Of a stretch of DNA of 64,000 nucleotides, positions 54,664-63,905 are shown one piece after another. How positions within the stretch are numbered: position 1 is the stretch's first letter; each line of letters begins with the position of its first letter. The position numbers and the translations under genes are program-made. Source of the DNA: Leptolyngbyaceae cyanobacterium (GTDB lineage Bacteria > Cyanobacteriota > Cyanobacteriia > Cyanobacteriales > Aerosakkonemataceae). The DNA lies in contig DATNQN010000025.1 of assembly GCA_036703985.1 (NCBI GenBank), forward strand, positions 1 to 64,000. The letters run 5' to 3'. Below the pieces are notes generated by a model. It saw only the letters and a list, made by a program, of their open reading frames with translations. It searched no databases and was not told the origin of the DNA.

Positions 54664-55055
54664 GCTGTAGTTAAAAGAGGATGGGAAGATGGGGAGATAG
54701 GGAGATGGGGGAAAATGAGTTAATTTTTAGCTTTCAACCTTCATCCTTCTTAATGACCGCCGACGGAAAAACAGGCGATTCAGTTTACCCAAATCGCCTT
54801 TGAGGAAGTATGGGATCGGATATTACGCAGCAAATTGAGGATGGGAAATTAATACCAAGTTGCTTCAGAAATTGTCTGCTCCCATAGCATTAGCTATATT
54901 CTTGCCTATTCCCCATATCCCTTACCCAACTTTGAAGAAGAAGCCAGAATCAATTTAGTGGGAGTCTTACACCCACTTATTCATCCACTAGTTGCACTCT
55001 CTCTTCCATTGGAGAATTCAAGCTCGAATAATTCTTTCGCGATCGATTAAGCGGA
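54664..55055. other. Intergenic region
   Basis: Contains a G-rich imperfect repeat (gggagat units near 54684-54710). I see no gene or clear hairpin. Confidence 0.45.
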
Positions 55056-55454
55056 TTATTCTTCTTCGTCTTCCATTGGCTCATCATCGCGGTCAAGTTG
55101 AATCAACCGAATATGCTTGTAGCCGAGTCGAATTTCAAACTCATCTCCCGGCTTTAATCCCATTGCTTGAGTGTAGGCAGATCCGATTACAATTTGACCG
55201 TTCTTATGGACGCTTACCCGATAAGTAGCTTCTCGACCGCGACCATCTTTCTCTCCTTCCGGATCGAGAGCAATTCCTTTAGCTGCCAATACAGCATCAT
55301 AAAAATCGGTCAGATTTACGCGGGTCTGGTTACTTTTGGTGCTGGTATAGTAGCCGCAAGCTTTAGCGGTTTCGCGACGGGACAAATGAGATAGTTCTTT
55401 GACTTTTTGAAGTAGTGCCTTTCCTGTTAATGGTGCTGTTGCAGTTTCAGCCAT
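55056..55454 (-). CDS. cyAbrB-family transcriptional regulator
   Basis: A 132-residue regulator specific to cyanobacteria and plastid relatives. An N-terminal part (TGKALLQKVKELSHLSRRET, AKACGYYT) precedes a C-terminal AbrB-like DNA-binding domain (YRVSVHKNGQIVIGSAYTQA, LKPGDEFEIRLGYKHIRLIQ) and an acidic tail. cyAbrB proteins control nitrogen, carbon and redox genes. The start at MAETATAP (55454) has AGAGG upstream; the longer reading adds eight residues without support. Confidence 0.92.
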   Translation of the reverse strand: MAETATAPLTGKALLQKVKELSHLSRRETAKACGYYTSTKSNQTRVNLTDFYDAVLAAKGIALDPEGEKDGRGREATYRVSVHKNGQIVIGSAYTQAMGLKPGDEFEIRLGYKHIRLIQLDRDDEPMEDEEE

Positions 55455-56338
55455 AAAATTGCCTCTGTTTGCGTTCAAGTTTTTTTTGCACTATTGAATC
55501 ATAAAATAACAATTGCAAAACATCAAACATTTTCTCCACAATTTTAGCAGTGTTTAATATTTAGCATTTGCCCAAGTCCCCTTTCTAAGTAATATTGCTC
55601 TTTTTTACCAATTAACTTTACAGGACACTGGTGCTAAATCCGTTCCTATACAGCTGGAGATTTATACAAAACTGGGTATGAGAGTGGTTGGGTTGAGACA
55701 AGGAAACCCAACAAAGTTGGCTACCAGTAATCAAGCGGGTCGCTTAAGGGAGGAGATATTCTCGCCCCTTTTGAATTCTCTTATTCAGGATATAAAATAA
55801 TTCTGAATTGGAGCGCGATCGCTACTGAGTCCGAAAAACTGCTCGTGTTGTCCCGGTCATGCTTGGTCGCTAGAAAATGTTGGATTTCCCTATTTGCTTG
55901 CTACCTAACCTAATCATTTCTTAAGCGATCGCGATCTGTTCCGATCGGGTAATCTCTGCTTAAATTTAGTATAGTAAGGAAATTTCGTTGCTAGATCTGT
56001 TTTCCACGCGCCAACCCTTACCAGGGATTTGAGCAGCCAGACATCAGGGGTTGAGAGAAAAAAGTTTTTATCTTCTTATCTTCCTTCAATCCCCCGGATT
56101 TATCCGTGGGCTGGCGTCTTCAATCTTAAATTGAAAATCGAGAGAGTTAATTTCTGACAGGGGAAACGGGAAGCACTAAGACAGAAAAATTTTTCGCCGC
56201 TCTTTGGGTGAATTGGTAATATAATTTTTCTTTCATGCCATGCTATTCCCGATCCCCGATCGAGCGGACAAACTATTACATATCAAAAGCACGCATGACT
56301 TTACAACCATCGCACTTAACAACCCTGACTATCTGGGA
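55455..56338. other. Intergenic region with one hairpin
   Basis: An 884-base stretch with several HIP1 sites and no supported gene. An imperfect hairpin, cccccgga/tccgtggg around 56091-56110, resembles a small mobile-element end but lacks other support. Confidence 0.4.
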
Positions 56339-56548
56339 TTAGAAAGGATTCCACTCTACTGGCGGTCTATTAACTGTCTGAGGATTCGGTTGTTGCCAAT
56401 TTTCCTGAGAACGATCTGATTGTCTCATCGCGTGTAATTGTCCTGCAATCATCGCCTGCATTTGTTCCAACTCCTCGCGACTCCATTTATAAATGTGGGG
56501 TGCTACATCTTTGGGGCTTAAGTGACCGGGAGTACTATCTGAGTTCAT
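56339..56548 (-). CDS. Small hypothetical protein
   Basis: A 69-residue polar protein (GHLSPKDVAPHIYKWSREEL, EQMQAMIAGQLHAMRQ). It has an AAAGG site about nine bases before its ATG and codons typical of the window. Family not recognised. Confidence 0.5.
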   Translation of the reverse strand: MNSDSTPGHLSPKDVAPHIYKWSREELEQMQAMIAGQLHAMRQSDRSQENWQQPNPQTVNRPPVEWNPF

Positions 56549-57312
56549 AATATTGGCCTTTATATACTAGATGCCCTGATTATTACACCCAACCATCAGC
56601 ATTCCAAGGGGCATTTTATTTAAGCTGATGATGATTTTACTTATTTTGATAATTCAGTAGGAGGTAGAGTGGGTGTTTTTTTACCTGCCAAGCAGCCTTT
56701 TGATTTTAATATGGATAGCCGCTTTATTTTTCAGTGATTTTCAAGGTTGTTACTGGCGATCGCGACTGAAAACCCACTTGCTATACGTGGTATTACTTTG
56801 AGGAACAGGTTGTTTCATCTTCTCGTTTCCCCTCCTGATTTCGCTCATCACTAATAACATGGCTGCTTGCTTGCCAAAAGTATCGATGAAAACCTTTTTT
56901 ACCATTTATGGCAAGTACGGCGATCGCACAAACGCCGAGCGTTTATGCAAGGGAGTGTTAAATTTACTAACAAAAGACTAAGTAGGTTGCCCCTAGCTGA
57001 CTGAAGATTCAACTCGTTCTTTTGGTAGAAACTAAGCCTGTTCTTCCGGTAGAAGTTTCCCTAACTTATAAAAGTTAATTTACATATTGTAAAGGCCACG
57101 AAGTCGAAACTTCCAAAACGTCTCACCAGCGTTTCGGGGGTCGCGATTTTGGATTAAAACCCCAATCCAATCGAAAAGCCGATGTTTGGGTTTTTTCAAG
57201 GTAGCGATCGCTTTGGTAGTGCCAGCTAATTTTCTCCTGCTGACAAACCTTCAGGTGTTTTCACACAGCATCAAGTCCTTAGTTTTCGCCGACTGCGGAC
57301 AAGACTAACCTC
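56549..57312. other. Intergenic region with attenuator-like hairpin
   Basis: No supported gene. A hairpin with aaacccca and ttgggtttttt arms around 57157-57196 lies about 140 bases before the small gene at 57334 and could terminate or attenuate transcription. Confidence 0.4.
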
Positions 57313-57333
57313 ATGTCTGGGAGATCGACAAAA

Positions 57334-57555
57334 ATGAAAAAATATCAGTTTCACGATGAATATACATTAGCAGAAACAGCAGAAGAATTAGGAAAAAAGG
57401 CTTTGGCCTTAGGGCTGCTCCGTAGTTTTGTAGTCCGTTATTTCCCAGATAGCAGACAATTCTACATCCCTAATGAAAATGAAAGTGAACCCCTAACCCC
57501 AGAAAGAGCGTACCTTCAACTAAAAAGATTAATTGAAAATAGCGGGAAGGCGTGA
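57334..57555 (+). CDS. Small hypothetical protein
   Basis: A 73-residue protein (KYQFHDEYTLAETAEELG, SFVVRYFPDSRQFYIPNENE). The ATG at 57334 is preferred because GGGAGA precedes it at normal spacing; an ATG at 57313 would add seven residues. Family not recognised. Confidence 0.5.
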   Translation: MKKYQFHDEYTLAETAEELGKKALALGLLRSFVVRYFPDSRQFYIPNENESEPLTPERAYLQLKRLIENSGKA

Positions 57556-57672
57556 ATTGAGGGAATGGGGGGGATGGGGAGATAAATACAATTAATTTTC
57601 ATACTTCATACTTCATCCTTTATCCTTCATACTTTTTCCCTCTCCCTAATAATAAATAAAGGAGTCGCAGCA

Positions 57673-58029
57673 GTGGAATTAAAACCAATCAACGAGCAAG
57701 TAGTGGCAGTAGTAGGAGCTTCTAGCGGTATTGGGAGGGATACAGCCCTGCAATTCGCCAAAAAAGGCGCAAAAGTGGTAGTTTCTGCCCGTAGCGAATC
57801 GGGGTTGCAATCTTTAGTAGAGGAAATTCGCGGTTTTGGCGGGGAAGCGATCGCACATTTGGCAGATGTAGCAGACTTTGCACAAGTAAATGCGATCGCA
57901 GACACAGCCATTGCACAGTACGGACGACTCGATACTTGGGTGCATCTCTCGGCAACTGGTGCGATCGCACCCTTCGATCGAATTACCCCAGAAGAATTCA
58001 AGCGCATTATCGATGTCAACACTTTATAA
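57673..58029 (+). pseudogene. Truncated short-chain dehydrogenase/reductase (N-terminal half)
   Basis: From a GTG start with AAAGGAG upstream it encodes the SDR Rossmann part: VAVVGASSGIGRDTALQFA, then GRLDTWVHLSATG and the helix ending RIIDVNT. SDR homology stops abruptly at about 58026, after 118 residues, where about 250-330 are expected. The catalytic Tyr-Lys part is missing. The sequence beyond belongs to a different gene read on the other strand. Confidence 0.82.
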
Positions 58030-58304
58030 TTTTCCGACAATGGCAATATCAAGCCTGCTTGCAGTGCATTCCACAAAGATGTTGCCGTGGCTGAAGCAGA
58101 TGACTCATTAACGATAGCGAGAACATTTAAGCTAAATAAGTTGCCAATACAAGCAGTCAATTTTAATACTTCCTGAGTATCTTCCGGCAGTTTTTTAATA
58201 TTCCTAGCAACTAATTCAACAATGTTATAATCAGCAATGCCAATTGCTTGAATTTGCTTAACGTCCCACTGCCAACAACCGTTGTTGAAGTCATAATTTA
58301 ACAT
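58030..58304 (-). pseudogene. Fragment of a multidomain AAA/kinase signalling protein
   Basis: On the minus strand YDFNNGCWQWDVKQIQAI, ELVARNIKKLPEDTQEVLKL and LWNALQAGLILPLSENYK are readable. This block is typical of the AAA region in large cyanobacterial Ser/Thr kinase-ATPase-histidine kinase hybrids. Only about 90 codons are present, with both ends lost. It is wedged between the cut SDR and the cut DUF2243 gene. Confidence 0.72.
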
Positions 58305-58653
58305 GATGAATACCCAATATTTGATGATCGATCGAACCTTCAATTAAGTTAAATAATCCCGCACCGAGCATTAACGAACCACCAAAAGTTTTGAGAAATA
58401 AAGGAAATTTAGCATTAGATGCCGCACGCCATAAAAATACTACTCCAGCTACGGTAAGCACGTAATCAAGTAGGTGAAATAAGCCATCCCAAAGAGTATT
58501 TATTTCTATATCGGAAGGATCGATGCTGGTGAGCATATGATGCCATTGCAGAATTTGATGTAATACAATTCCATCAAAAAATCCGGCAGCACCCATACCC
58601 AACAGGATACCAGCCGCAATTAAATTTACTACTCGATCTGGTTGTTTCTCCAT
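58291..58653 (-). CDS. DUF2243 membrane protein, C-terminally truncated
   Basis: A 120-residue protein with three to four hydrophobic helices (AAGILLGMGAAGFFDGIVLH, VLTVAGVVFLWRAA, GGSLMLGAGLFNLIEG). The family pattern DHQILGIHHV is reached and then the frame ends in KL and a stop, because the sequence switches to the kinase fragment. Longer family members have a further helix. It may still be expressed; function unknown. Confidence 0.75.
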   Translation of the reverse strand: MEKQPDRVVNLIAAGILLGMGAAGFFDGIVLHQILQWHHMLTSIDPSDIEINTLWDGLFHLLDYVLTVAGVVFLWRAASNAKFPLFLKTFGGSLMLGAGLFNLIEGSIDHQILGIHHVKL

Positions 58654-58702
58654 AAGACTCCGAATAAAAGCTGTTAATTTAATGATATAAATCTATTTCA
58701 AA

Positions 58703-58739
58703 AAAACAAGGCTTGCCCTGAAAAAGCGAGCCTTGTTTT
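58703..58739. terminator. Strong hairpin between DUF2243 and the 302-residue gene
   Basis: aaaacaaggcttgc and gcgagccttgtttt form an almost perfect 14-bp stem. The position is downstream of the gene ending at 58781, on the minus strand. Confidence 0.7.
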
Positions 58740-58780
58740 GAAAAACCAATCTAACTGTAATCGGATCAATTTTTACTTCC

Positions 58781-59689
58781 TTATTGGCTTGGTAAAGAGT
58801 ATTCCGGCTTGCTACCGTATAGTTCGACAAATCTGCGATAAAGCCACATAGTTTCATGGGTAGGAAGCTTATGGGAAGAGAGTAAGCGATCGATCTTTTT
58901 TTCTGCTAGTTTGCGTAAGTATGGCAAGTCTTCAAAAAGGGTCAAACAAGAGGCAATATGCAGGAGGATCTGCAATATTGGTTTTGGCCAATTTAAGTTG
59001 CTGTAAATATCTATAAATAGCTTGTGTTCCTTGCTATTTATATCTTCTACGTGAAAGATGACGATCATTCTCTTATCGCCGTACACCGGAATATTGAGTT
59101 CAACCGTATTGCGATCGTGTAAAATTAACATTACTTCTGCGATCGGTTGTCGCCAAATCCGCAAAGCATTCAGCGGAGAATCTACAATAGTTTGAAACTT
59201 AACCATACCACCGATGGCCGTAGCCTGAAAATCAGTAACTTTCAGGATTCTTAAATTATTTAAGCTAAAACTGTGAACGTTTTCTAAATGTTTTAAATTA
59301 AGCAAATGATAGATTTGGCAGATAGGAGAAAAAGGTAAAAGATATTCTTGGCTGATCAGGTGGTAATTTTGTAACTCCCGTTTTCTCGCTTGAGTCGGAC
59401 ATCGATTGACTTCTCGTTGGTGATAACTTAAATTTGGCTGAGATATGGCGAGAGAACCTTCATCATTTATTTGAAAGCTTTCTTCAGGCTTCAAACACAG
59501 CCAACTTAGTAAAAAGAAAGAAGCGGTAAATAACTGTGCCAGTTCTAAAGCAGATAGATAACCATCAGCAAGTGAAGCAAAACTGCGATCGGCAATCCCG
59601 AATATCCAAGATGGGATACCTAAAAGCCAGATACTACTCCGCAGGTTAGCTATAAATATAGAAAATTGTAATGATTGATTGGTGTTCAT
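58781..59689 (-). CDS. Hypothetical protein with one or two N-terminal membrane segments
   Basis: A 302-residue protein not recognised. Residues about 15-65 are hydrophobic (SIWLLGIPSWIFGIA, LAQLFTASFFLLSWLCL); the rest is soluble, alpha/beta, with no obvious motif. An AAGGAG site sits eight bases upstream of the ATG. It belongs to the stress-type gene neighbourhood but has no assigned role. Confidence 0.55.
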   Translation of the reverse strand: MNTNQSLQFSIFIANLRSSIWLLGIPSWIFGIADRSFASLADGYLSALELAQLFTASFFLLSWLCLKPEESFQINDEGSLAISQPNLSYHQREVNRCPTQARKRELQNYHLISQEYLLPFSPICQIYHLLNLKHLENVHSFSLNNLRILKVTDFQATAIGGMVKFQTIVDSPLNALRIWRQPIAEVMLILHDRNTVELNIPVYGDKRMIVIFHVEDINSKEHKLFIDIYSNLNWPKPILQILLHIASCLTLFEDLPYLRKLAEKKIDRLLSSHKLPTHETMWLYRRFVELYGSKPEYSLPSQ

Positions 59690-60296
59690 AATTTTTCTCC
59701 TTATATACCTTATAGTTAATAAATTTAAATAATGTGTCTGACCCTAGAGGTAAAAATACGGAATGGAAACAATTAATACAAACTACAACTTAAGAAAGAT
59801 ACCTATATCTAGAGAAATACGACTTATTAAGAATAATTTGAAAGAATTGTTTTGTAGCGTTTATTCCGTCAATAAGTAATTGTATTTTTCTGTTTTCGTC
59901 GTTCGGAACAAGACAACTTTAGCCAAGAATAACCCTGAAAACATTAAAATGCTGAGCCTGGTAAAAAATCAATTATAGATAAAAAACTTTTTTCTACATC
60001 TATCTTGAGTTCAGTAATAAGTACTTATCAATTTTGCATTCAGATAAAAAACATTTTTTAGGTGTCAGAAGTTAAAGTACTTATCTTTTCTTTCTTGAAT
60101 TGAGAATAATTTTTTCTTGTTACCGATTTTCAGCTTAGACTCGCCTATTACAGCACAGCTTGAAAAAGGCTTGTTCCCATAGGCAGACGAGCAGGCAATT
60201 TTACAGAGATAGATTGTAAGGAATACTCTTTCTTTTAGTACCGATGTCGGTTTTTACCTAAATGGCAGCAAAAATAATTATAGAGGAGTACACAAT
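59690..60296. other. Intergenic region upstream of the baeRF-like gene
   Basis: A 607-base AT-rich region. No gene was recognised; it should hold divergent promoters. The downstream gene has a clear GAGGAG site. Confidence 0.45.
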
Positions 60297-60905
60297 ATGA
60301 CTTTATTGACCGTAGATGAACTGAGGAATTTGGTAGAGCAGCCTCAAGGTTTGTGCGTTTCTATTTATATGCCTTTTTTCCACCGGGTTAACGATGGATT
60401 AAAAAAATATTTAGTCGGTAAAAAAGCACCTTTAGTGTTAGCAGCAGTAGAGTACCTTTTTGCCATTTACGGAGAAGCAAATAGCTATCCCCATTTGCTC
60501 GGTGAAGGAATTAAGGGTAACGCGGAATTAGCGAAACCAGAAGAGCTACAAGCAGAAGGTTGGAAGATTGTCGAACCGCTGTTTTTGCAATCTTGGGAAA
60601 ATGCGATCGATCGCTATCGCGAATTGGCGTCGGTGCAGAAAGCAACTAATGACATCAAAGAAGCCGTTCCCGCTGCATATTACGGACGAGTAGAGCAGTT
60701 GTTCGTAGCCGTAGGCGTTCAACAGTGGGGAAATTTCGATCCCCAAACCAATACAGTTTATTTACATTCAGAAGCAGAAATCGGTGACGAAGATTTGTTA
60801 GATTCAGCCGCCATTCAAACCATTTTAAATGGTGGAACTGTTTATGCAGTTGAGCCAGACAAAGTACCAGATAACGCACCTTTAGCAGCGGTATTCCGTT
60901 ATTAA
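60297..60905 (+). CDS. baeRF-like protein with apparent internal deletion
   Basis: A 202-residue protein. It begins like the bacterial archaeo-eukaryotic release-factor-related proteins (LLTVDELRNLVEQPQGLCVS, IYMPFFHR) and then continues directly with their C-terminal part (APLVLAAVEYLFAIYGEANS, YPHLLGEGIKGNAEL, VPAAYYGRVEQLFVAVGVQQ, DLLDSAAIQTILNGGTVYAV). Full members are about 370 residues as I remember them, so roughly 150-170 residues in the middle are missing, in frame. Family role: probably ribosome-related or stress response. The start has GAGGAG at good spacing. Confidence 0.7.
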   Translation: MTLLTVDELRNLVEQPQGLCVSIYMPFFHRVNDGLKKYLVGKKAPLVLAAVEYLFAIYGEANSYPHLLGEGIKGNAELAKPEELQAEGWKIVEPLFLQSWENAIDRYRELASVQKATNDIKEAVPAAYYGRVEQLFVAVGVQQWGNFDPQTNTVYLHSEAEIGDEDLLDSAAIQTILNGGTVYAVEPDKVPDNAPLAAVFRY

Positions 60906-60912
60906 TTAAGTT

Positions 60913-60940
60913 GGTCATCGGTCATTAGTCATCAGTCATT
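60913..60940. repeat. GGTCATC/AGTCATT heptamer array
   Basis: Four contiguous seven-base units, each a variant of RGTCATY, end six bases before the ribosome-binding site of the next gene. Confidence 0.65.
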
Positions 60941-60960
60941 TGTTTAAAGGAGATCGGCAA

Positions 60961-61650
60961 ATGGAAATCATGGAACAAAATACCACTAGTCAACCAGAAA
61001 AAAATGTCGGCGATGGAGAACGCTGGGCATCTTTAATTGGTGGCGGCGCACTCGTACTTTACGGTTTATCACAACGCTCTCTGCGGGGTGCGTTGATGGC
61101 ACTAGCAGGTGGGGGTTTAGTGTATCGCGGTGTAGCTGCTCAAACTAGTCTGCAAGAAGCAACGGGAATGAATAAAACCATGAAAGTTGAAAAGACCGTG
61201 ACCATTAATAAATCGCCAGCAGAGTTGTATAGTTTCTGGCACGATTTTGAGAATTTACCCCGGTTTATGAAACATCTTAAATTCGTGAGAGTGATTGATG
61301 AAAAACGCTCTCATTGGATTGCTAATGCACCGATGGATAATAGCGTTGAATGGGATGCAGAAATTATCAAAGATGAAGAAAACAAGCTGATTGCTTGGGC
61401 TTCTGTGGAAGGTGCAGATATTGATAATTCTGGTTTTGTTCGCTTTCAACCAGCACCGAAGGGACGGGGTACAGAAGTGAAAGTGGTGATTGAATACGAT
61501 CCGCCTGGTGGTGCTATTGGTGCTGCGATCGCAAAACTCTTCGGTGAAGAACCAGAACAACAAATTGGCGACGATCTGCGCCGCTTCAAACAATTAATGG
61601 AAGCCGGAGAAATTGCCACTACAGAAGGTCAACCTAGTTGTCGGGGATAG
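60961..61650 (+). CDS. Membrane-anchored SRPBCC-family protein
   Basis: A 229-residue protein. Residues about 15-60 form a short hydrophobic hairpin of the YgaP/DUF2892 type (WASLIGGGALVLYGLSQRSL, GALMALAGGGLVYRG). Residues about 75-215 form an SRPBCC (Coq10-like) lipid-binding barrel (VEKTVTINKSPAELYSFWHD, RFMKHLKFVRVIDEKRSHWI). The ATG at 60961 is set by AAAGGAGA at 60946. Such proteins are common in cyanobacterial general-stress clusters; ligand unknown. Confidence 0.85.
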   Translation: MEIMEQNTTSQPEKNVGDGERWASLIGGGALVLYGLSQRSLRGALMALAGGGLVYRGVAAQTSLQEATGMNKTMKVEKTVTINKSPAELYSFWHDFENLPRFMKHLKFVRVIDEKRSHWIANAPMDNSVEWDAEIIKDEENKLIAWASVEGADIDNSGFVRFQPAPKGRGTEVKVVIEYDPPGGAIGAAIAKLFGEEPEQQIGDDLRRFKQLMEAGEIATTEGQPSCRG

Positions 61651-61755
61651 AATTTAGGAGTCAGAATTCCGAATTCAGGAGCCAGGAGTTAGAATTATTT
61701 AACCTGGTTAATCTTGACTCTTACTCTTCACATCAAAGCTAATAATTTTAAAATA

Positions 61756-61785
61756 AAAATACCCCGATTCAATCGGGGTATTTTT
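61756..61785. terminator. Bidirectional terminator between SRPBCC and ChaB genes
   Basis: aaaaataccccgatt and aatcggggtattttt form a perfect 14-15 bp stem between convergent genes, with A and T edges on both sides. Confidence 0.85.
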
Positions 61786-61815
61786 ATTTAATCAAAAGGC
61801 AATATTAATTAGGAA

Positions 61816-62061
61816 TTAATTACCGCCAGAAGTAACTGCTTTATGATGGATGTTGGTAACTTGTGGCTTGCGATACCACTTGCCGTCATTTCCTTTTTCG
61901 TAGTATGGTTTGATGCTGTTCCAAGCAACATTCATAGCAGCTTGTTCGCTCATCCCATCTTCTGAAGCGCTGTTATAGGCTGCTACAAAAATTTGTTGAG
62001 AACCATCAGCCAAAGTATCTTTAATTTCAGCAGGGAATTCTTCCAGTTTTTTCTGAGACAT
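61816..62061 (-). CDS. ChaB-family protein
   Basis: An 81-residue helical protein matching ChaB: FPAEIKDTLADGSQQIFVAA, YNSASEDGMSEQAAMNVAWN, then GKWYRKP. In enteric bacteria chaB lies beside the ChaA cation antiporter and is a putative regulator; in cyanobacteria it is found with stress genes. AGGAG precedes the start at good spacing. Confidence 0.85.
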   Translation of the reverse strand: MSQKKLEEFPAEIKDTLADGSQQIFVAAYNSASEDGMSEQAAMNVAWNSIKPYYEKGNDGKWYRKPQVTNIHHKAVTSGGN

Positions 62062-62188
62062 AAATACGCTCCTATCAATTTAATTTCTTTCTAGTAATAT
62101 CCTAGAAAGCTGAGCAGGTAAATTTCCTCTTTCTTGCAGCTAGTTGTGTCTGAATTTCCGGATATGCCTTAAGCATGATGAGAGGTTA

Positions 62189-62314
62189 AACAGTTATCAG
62201 TTATCAGTCATCAATTGTCCGAGTACTAATAGTTGAAAACTGATGAGTAGGATAAATTAGTTGCCAGTAACAATTACCCAACATATTCTCGATCGCTAAT
62301 AACTGATAACTGTT
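62189..62314. repeat. CAGTTAT heptamers with distant inverted copy
   Basis: CAGTTAT, CAGTTAT and CAGTCAT lie at 62191-62211. Arms aacagttatcagttat (62189-62204) and ataactgataactgtt (62299-62314) are perfect inverted repeats. The right arm includes part of the stop codon of the TspO/MBR gene. Confidence 0.7.
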
Positions 62315-62786
62315 AAGCAGCTTCCGGATTCAGCTGTATCATTTGCCAAGTTGTATAGGTTCCGACCGGACTCCACAGCAAATAAGGTAATAATAAAACA
62401 GCCGCTAATCCAGAAATTGGCAAAACTCCTAATGCTAGAAAAATCCCTAACATTAAGCCAACGCCTCCCAGGATCAAGCCAACTTTCAAACTTCTCAGCC
62501 TCAATGTGAGAGGAATATAGGCTACGGTAACGATTTCTAAAATAAGATAAATTCCCATCAGTAACCAAGTTCTCAAGCTACCTGGTTCATTTTCCCAAAT
62601 GAGAATAGCTGAACCTGCTCCGCAAATGAAAATTACAGTCCAAATGAAAGGAATAGCAGGCTCGAAAAACAGCCAATAAGGTCGCTGCAATTGAATACCC
62701 CACTTAGTATCGCGGGGTTTCATTAAAGCGGTACCTAGCGCAACTAATAGGGTAATTCCACCGATTACCATCCAAGATTTAATCAT
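62313..62786 (-). CDS. TspO/MBR-family membrane protein
   Basis: A 157-residue protein with five hydrophobic helices. TspO-type landmarks: RPYWLFFEPAIPFIWTVIF in place of the WxPPxxxF region, and PYLLWSPVGTYTTWQMIQLN at the C-terminus. TspO proteins bind porphyrins and sterol-like ligands and respond to stress. GGAGGG lies upstream of the start. The conserved Trp residues are only partly matched, so it is a divergent member. Confidence 0.78.
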   Translation of the reverse strand: MIKSWMVIGGITLLVALGTALMKPRDTKWGIQLQRPYWLFFEPAIPFIWTVIFICGAGSAILIWENEPGSLRTWLLMGIYLILEIVTVAYIPLTLRLRSLKVGLILGGVGLMLGIFLALGVLPISGLAAVLLLPYLLWSPVGTYTTWQMIQLNPEAA

Positions 62787-63000
62787 TTGTTTTGCCCTCC
62801 AATCCTGGCAATATTCGATTTTGGATTTTCGATTTTAGATTTTGTTTGGATTTCGTGATGAGATGTTTTCTTAAAAAGAGTTTAAAAACTAAAATCGAAT
62901 TGTTTAACTCTATCTTGTCAAATACAAATAAGGCTTTAATCATCCTTTGGTGATAAAGTATAAATGATTTTTATTAAAAATCCGACAAAGGTTAGAAGCT

Positions 63001-63060
63001 ATGAAGAAATTTTTTGATCAAACTGGTAGAGAAAAAGAAAAAATAGAATTTTTAGAGTAA
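63001..63060 (+). CDS. Possible 19-residue leader peptide before the SDR gene
   Basis: An ATG at 63001 opens a 19-codon frame (MKKFFDQTGREKEKIEFLE) that ends four bases before the SDR start. The peptide is Lys/Glu rich. It could be a translated leader or a gene remnant; only its position supports it. Confidence 0.35.
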   Translation: MKKFFDQTGREKEKIEFLE

Positions 63061-63064
63061 AAAA

Positions 63065-63889
63065 ATGGCTGAAACTGTATTAATTACTGGTGCTTCTGAA
63101 GGCATCGGCAAAGCAACTGCACTTTTGTTTGCCCGTCATGGGTATAATATAGTACTGGCAGCGCGTCAGGCCGATCGCTTGTTAATAGCAGCGCAGGAAA
63201 TAGAAGAGCAAGGAACAGCAGCTTTAGCAGTTCCGACAGATGTAACAGATCCGGAACAAGTGAATAATCTGATCGATAAAGCGATCGATCGCTTTGGCTC
63301 GATCGATGTACTAATAAACAATGCAGGTATCTATCTTTTAGGTTCGGTAGAAGATTGTTCTCTGGAAGATTGGCACGCAATTATCGATACTAATCTTTGG
63401 GGATATATTCATACAATTGATGCTATTTTGCCCCATTTTTTAGCAAGAGCTAAGGGAACTATTGTGAATGTTGGTTCGATTGGCGGTAAAGTGCCAATTG
63501 CTTATCAAATACCATACACGACTAGTAAATATGCGGTAACTGGATTAACCGAAGCACTGCACGGAGAATTAGCACCTAAAGGCATTCAAGTATGCGCCGT
63601 TCATCCCAATTTTATTAAGACTAGTTTAATGGAGCGGGCAATTTTTCGGGGTAATAATCAACAGGATGTGCAAGAGCGTCGCGACTTAGTAGAGAAGGCT
63701 CTGAAATCTCCTTTTCTAGAAAAGCCTGAAGATGTGGCGCAAGCGATTTGGCAGGCGGTGAAATATAGACGGTCTGAGGTGTTCGTAGGTTCTGCAAATC
63801 TATCGAAAACGGCTTACAATTTGTTCCCCGGTTTTATGCAGTGGATATTCAGACGTACTTTTGGGATGAAAGATTGGCAAGCGTCCTGA
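63065..63889 (+). CDS. Short-chain dehydrogenase/reductase
   Basis: A 274-residue SDR with nucleotide-binding TGASEGIGKATALLFA, NNAGIY, catalytic Ser in VNVGSIGG, and Tyr/Lys in YTTSKYAV. The longer C-terminal part (EVFVGSANLSKTAYNLFPGF) contains a hydrophobic segment suggesting membrane association, as in other cyanobacterial stress-linked SDRs. Substrate unknown. It is complete, unlike the truncated SDR at 57.7 kb. Confidence 0.9.
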   Translation: MAETVLITGASEGIGKATALLFARHGYNIVLAARQADRLLIAAQEIEEQGTAALAVPTDVTDPEQVNNLIDKAIDRFGSIDVLINNAGIYLLGSVEDCSLEDWHAIIDTNLWGYIHTIDAILPHFLARAKGTIVNVGSIGGKVPIAYQIPYTTSKYAVTGLTEALHGELAPKGIQVCAVHPNFIKTSLMERAIFRGNNQQDVQERRDLVEKALKSPFLEKPEDVAQAIWQAVKYRRSEVFVGSANLSKTAYNLFPGFMQWIFRRTFGMKDWQAS

Positions 63890-63905
63890 ACAGTTAAGTC
63901 ATTCG

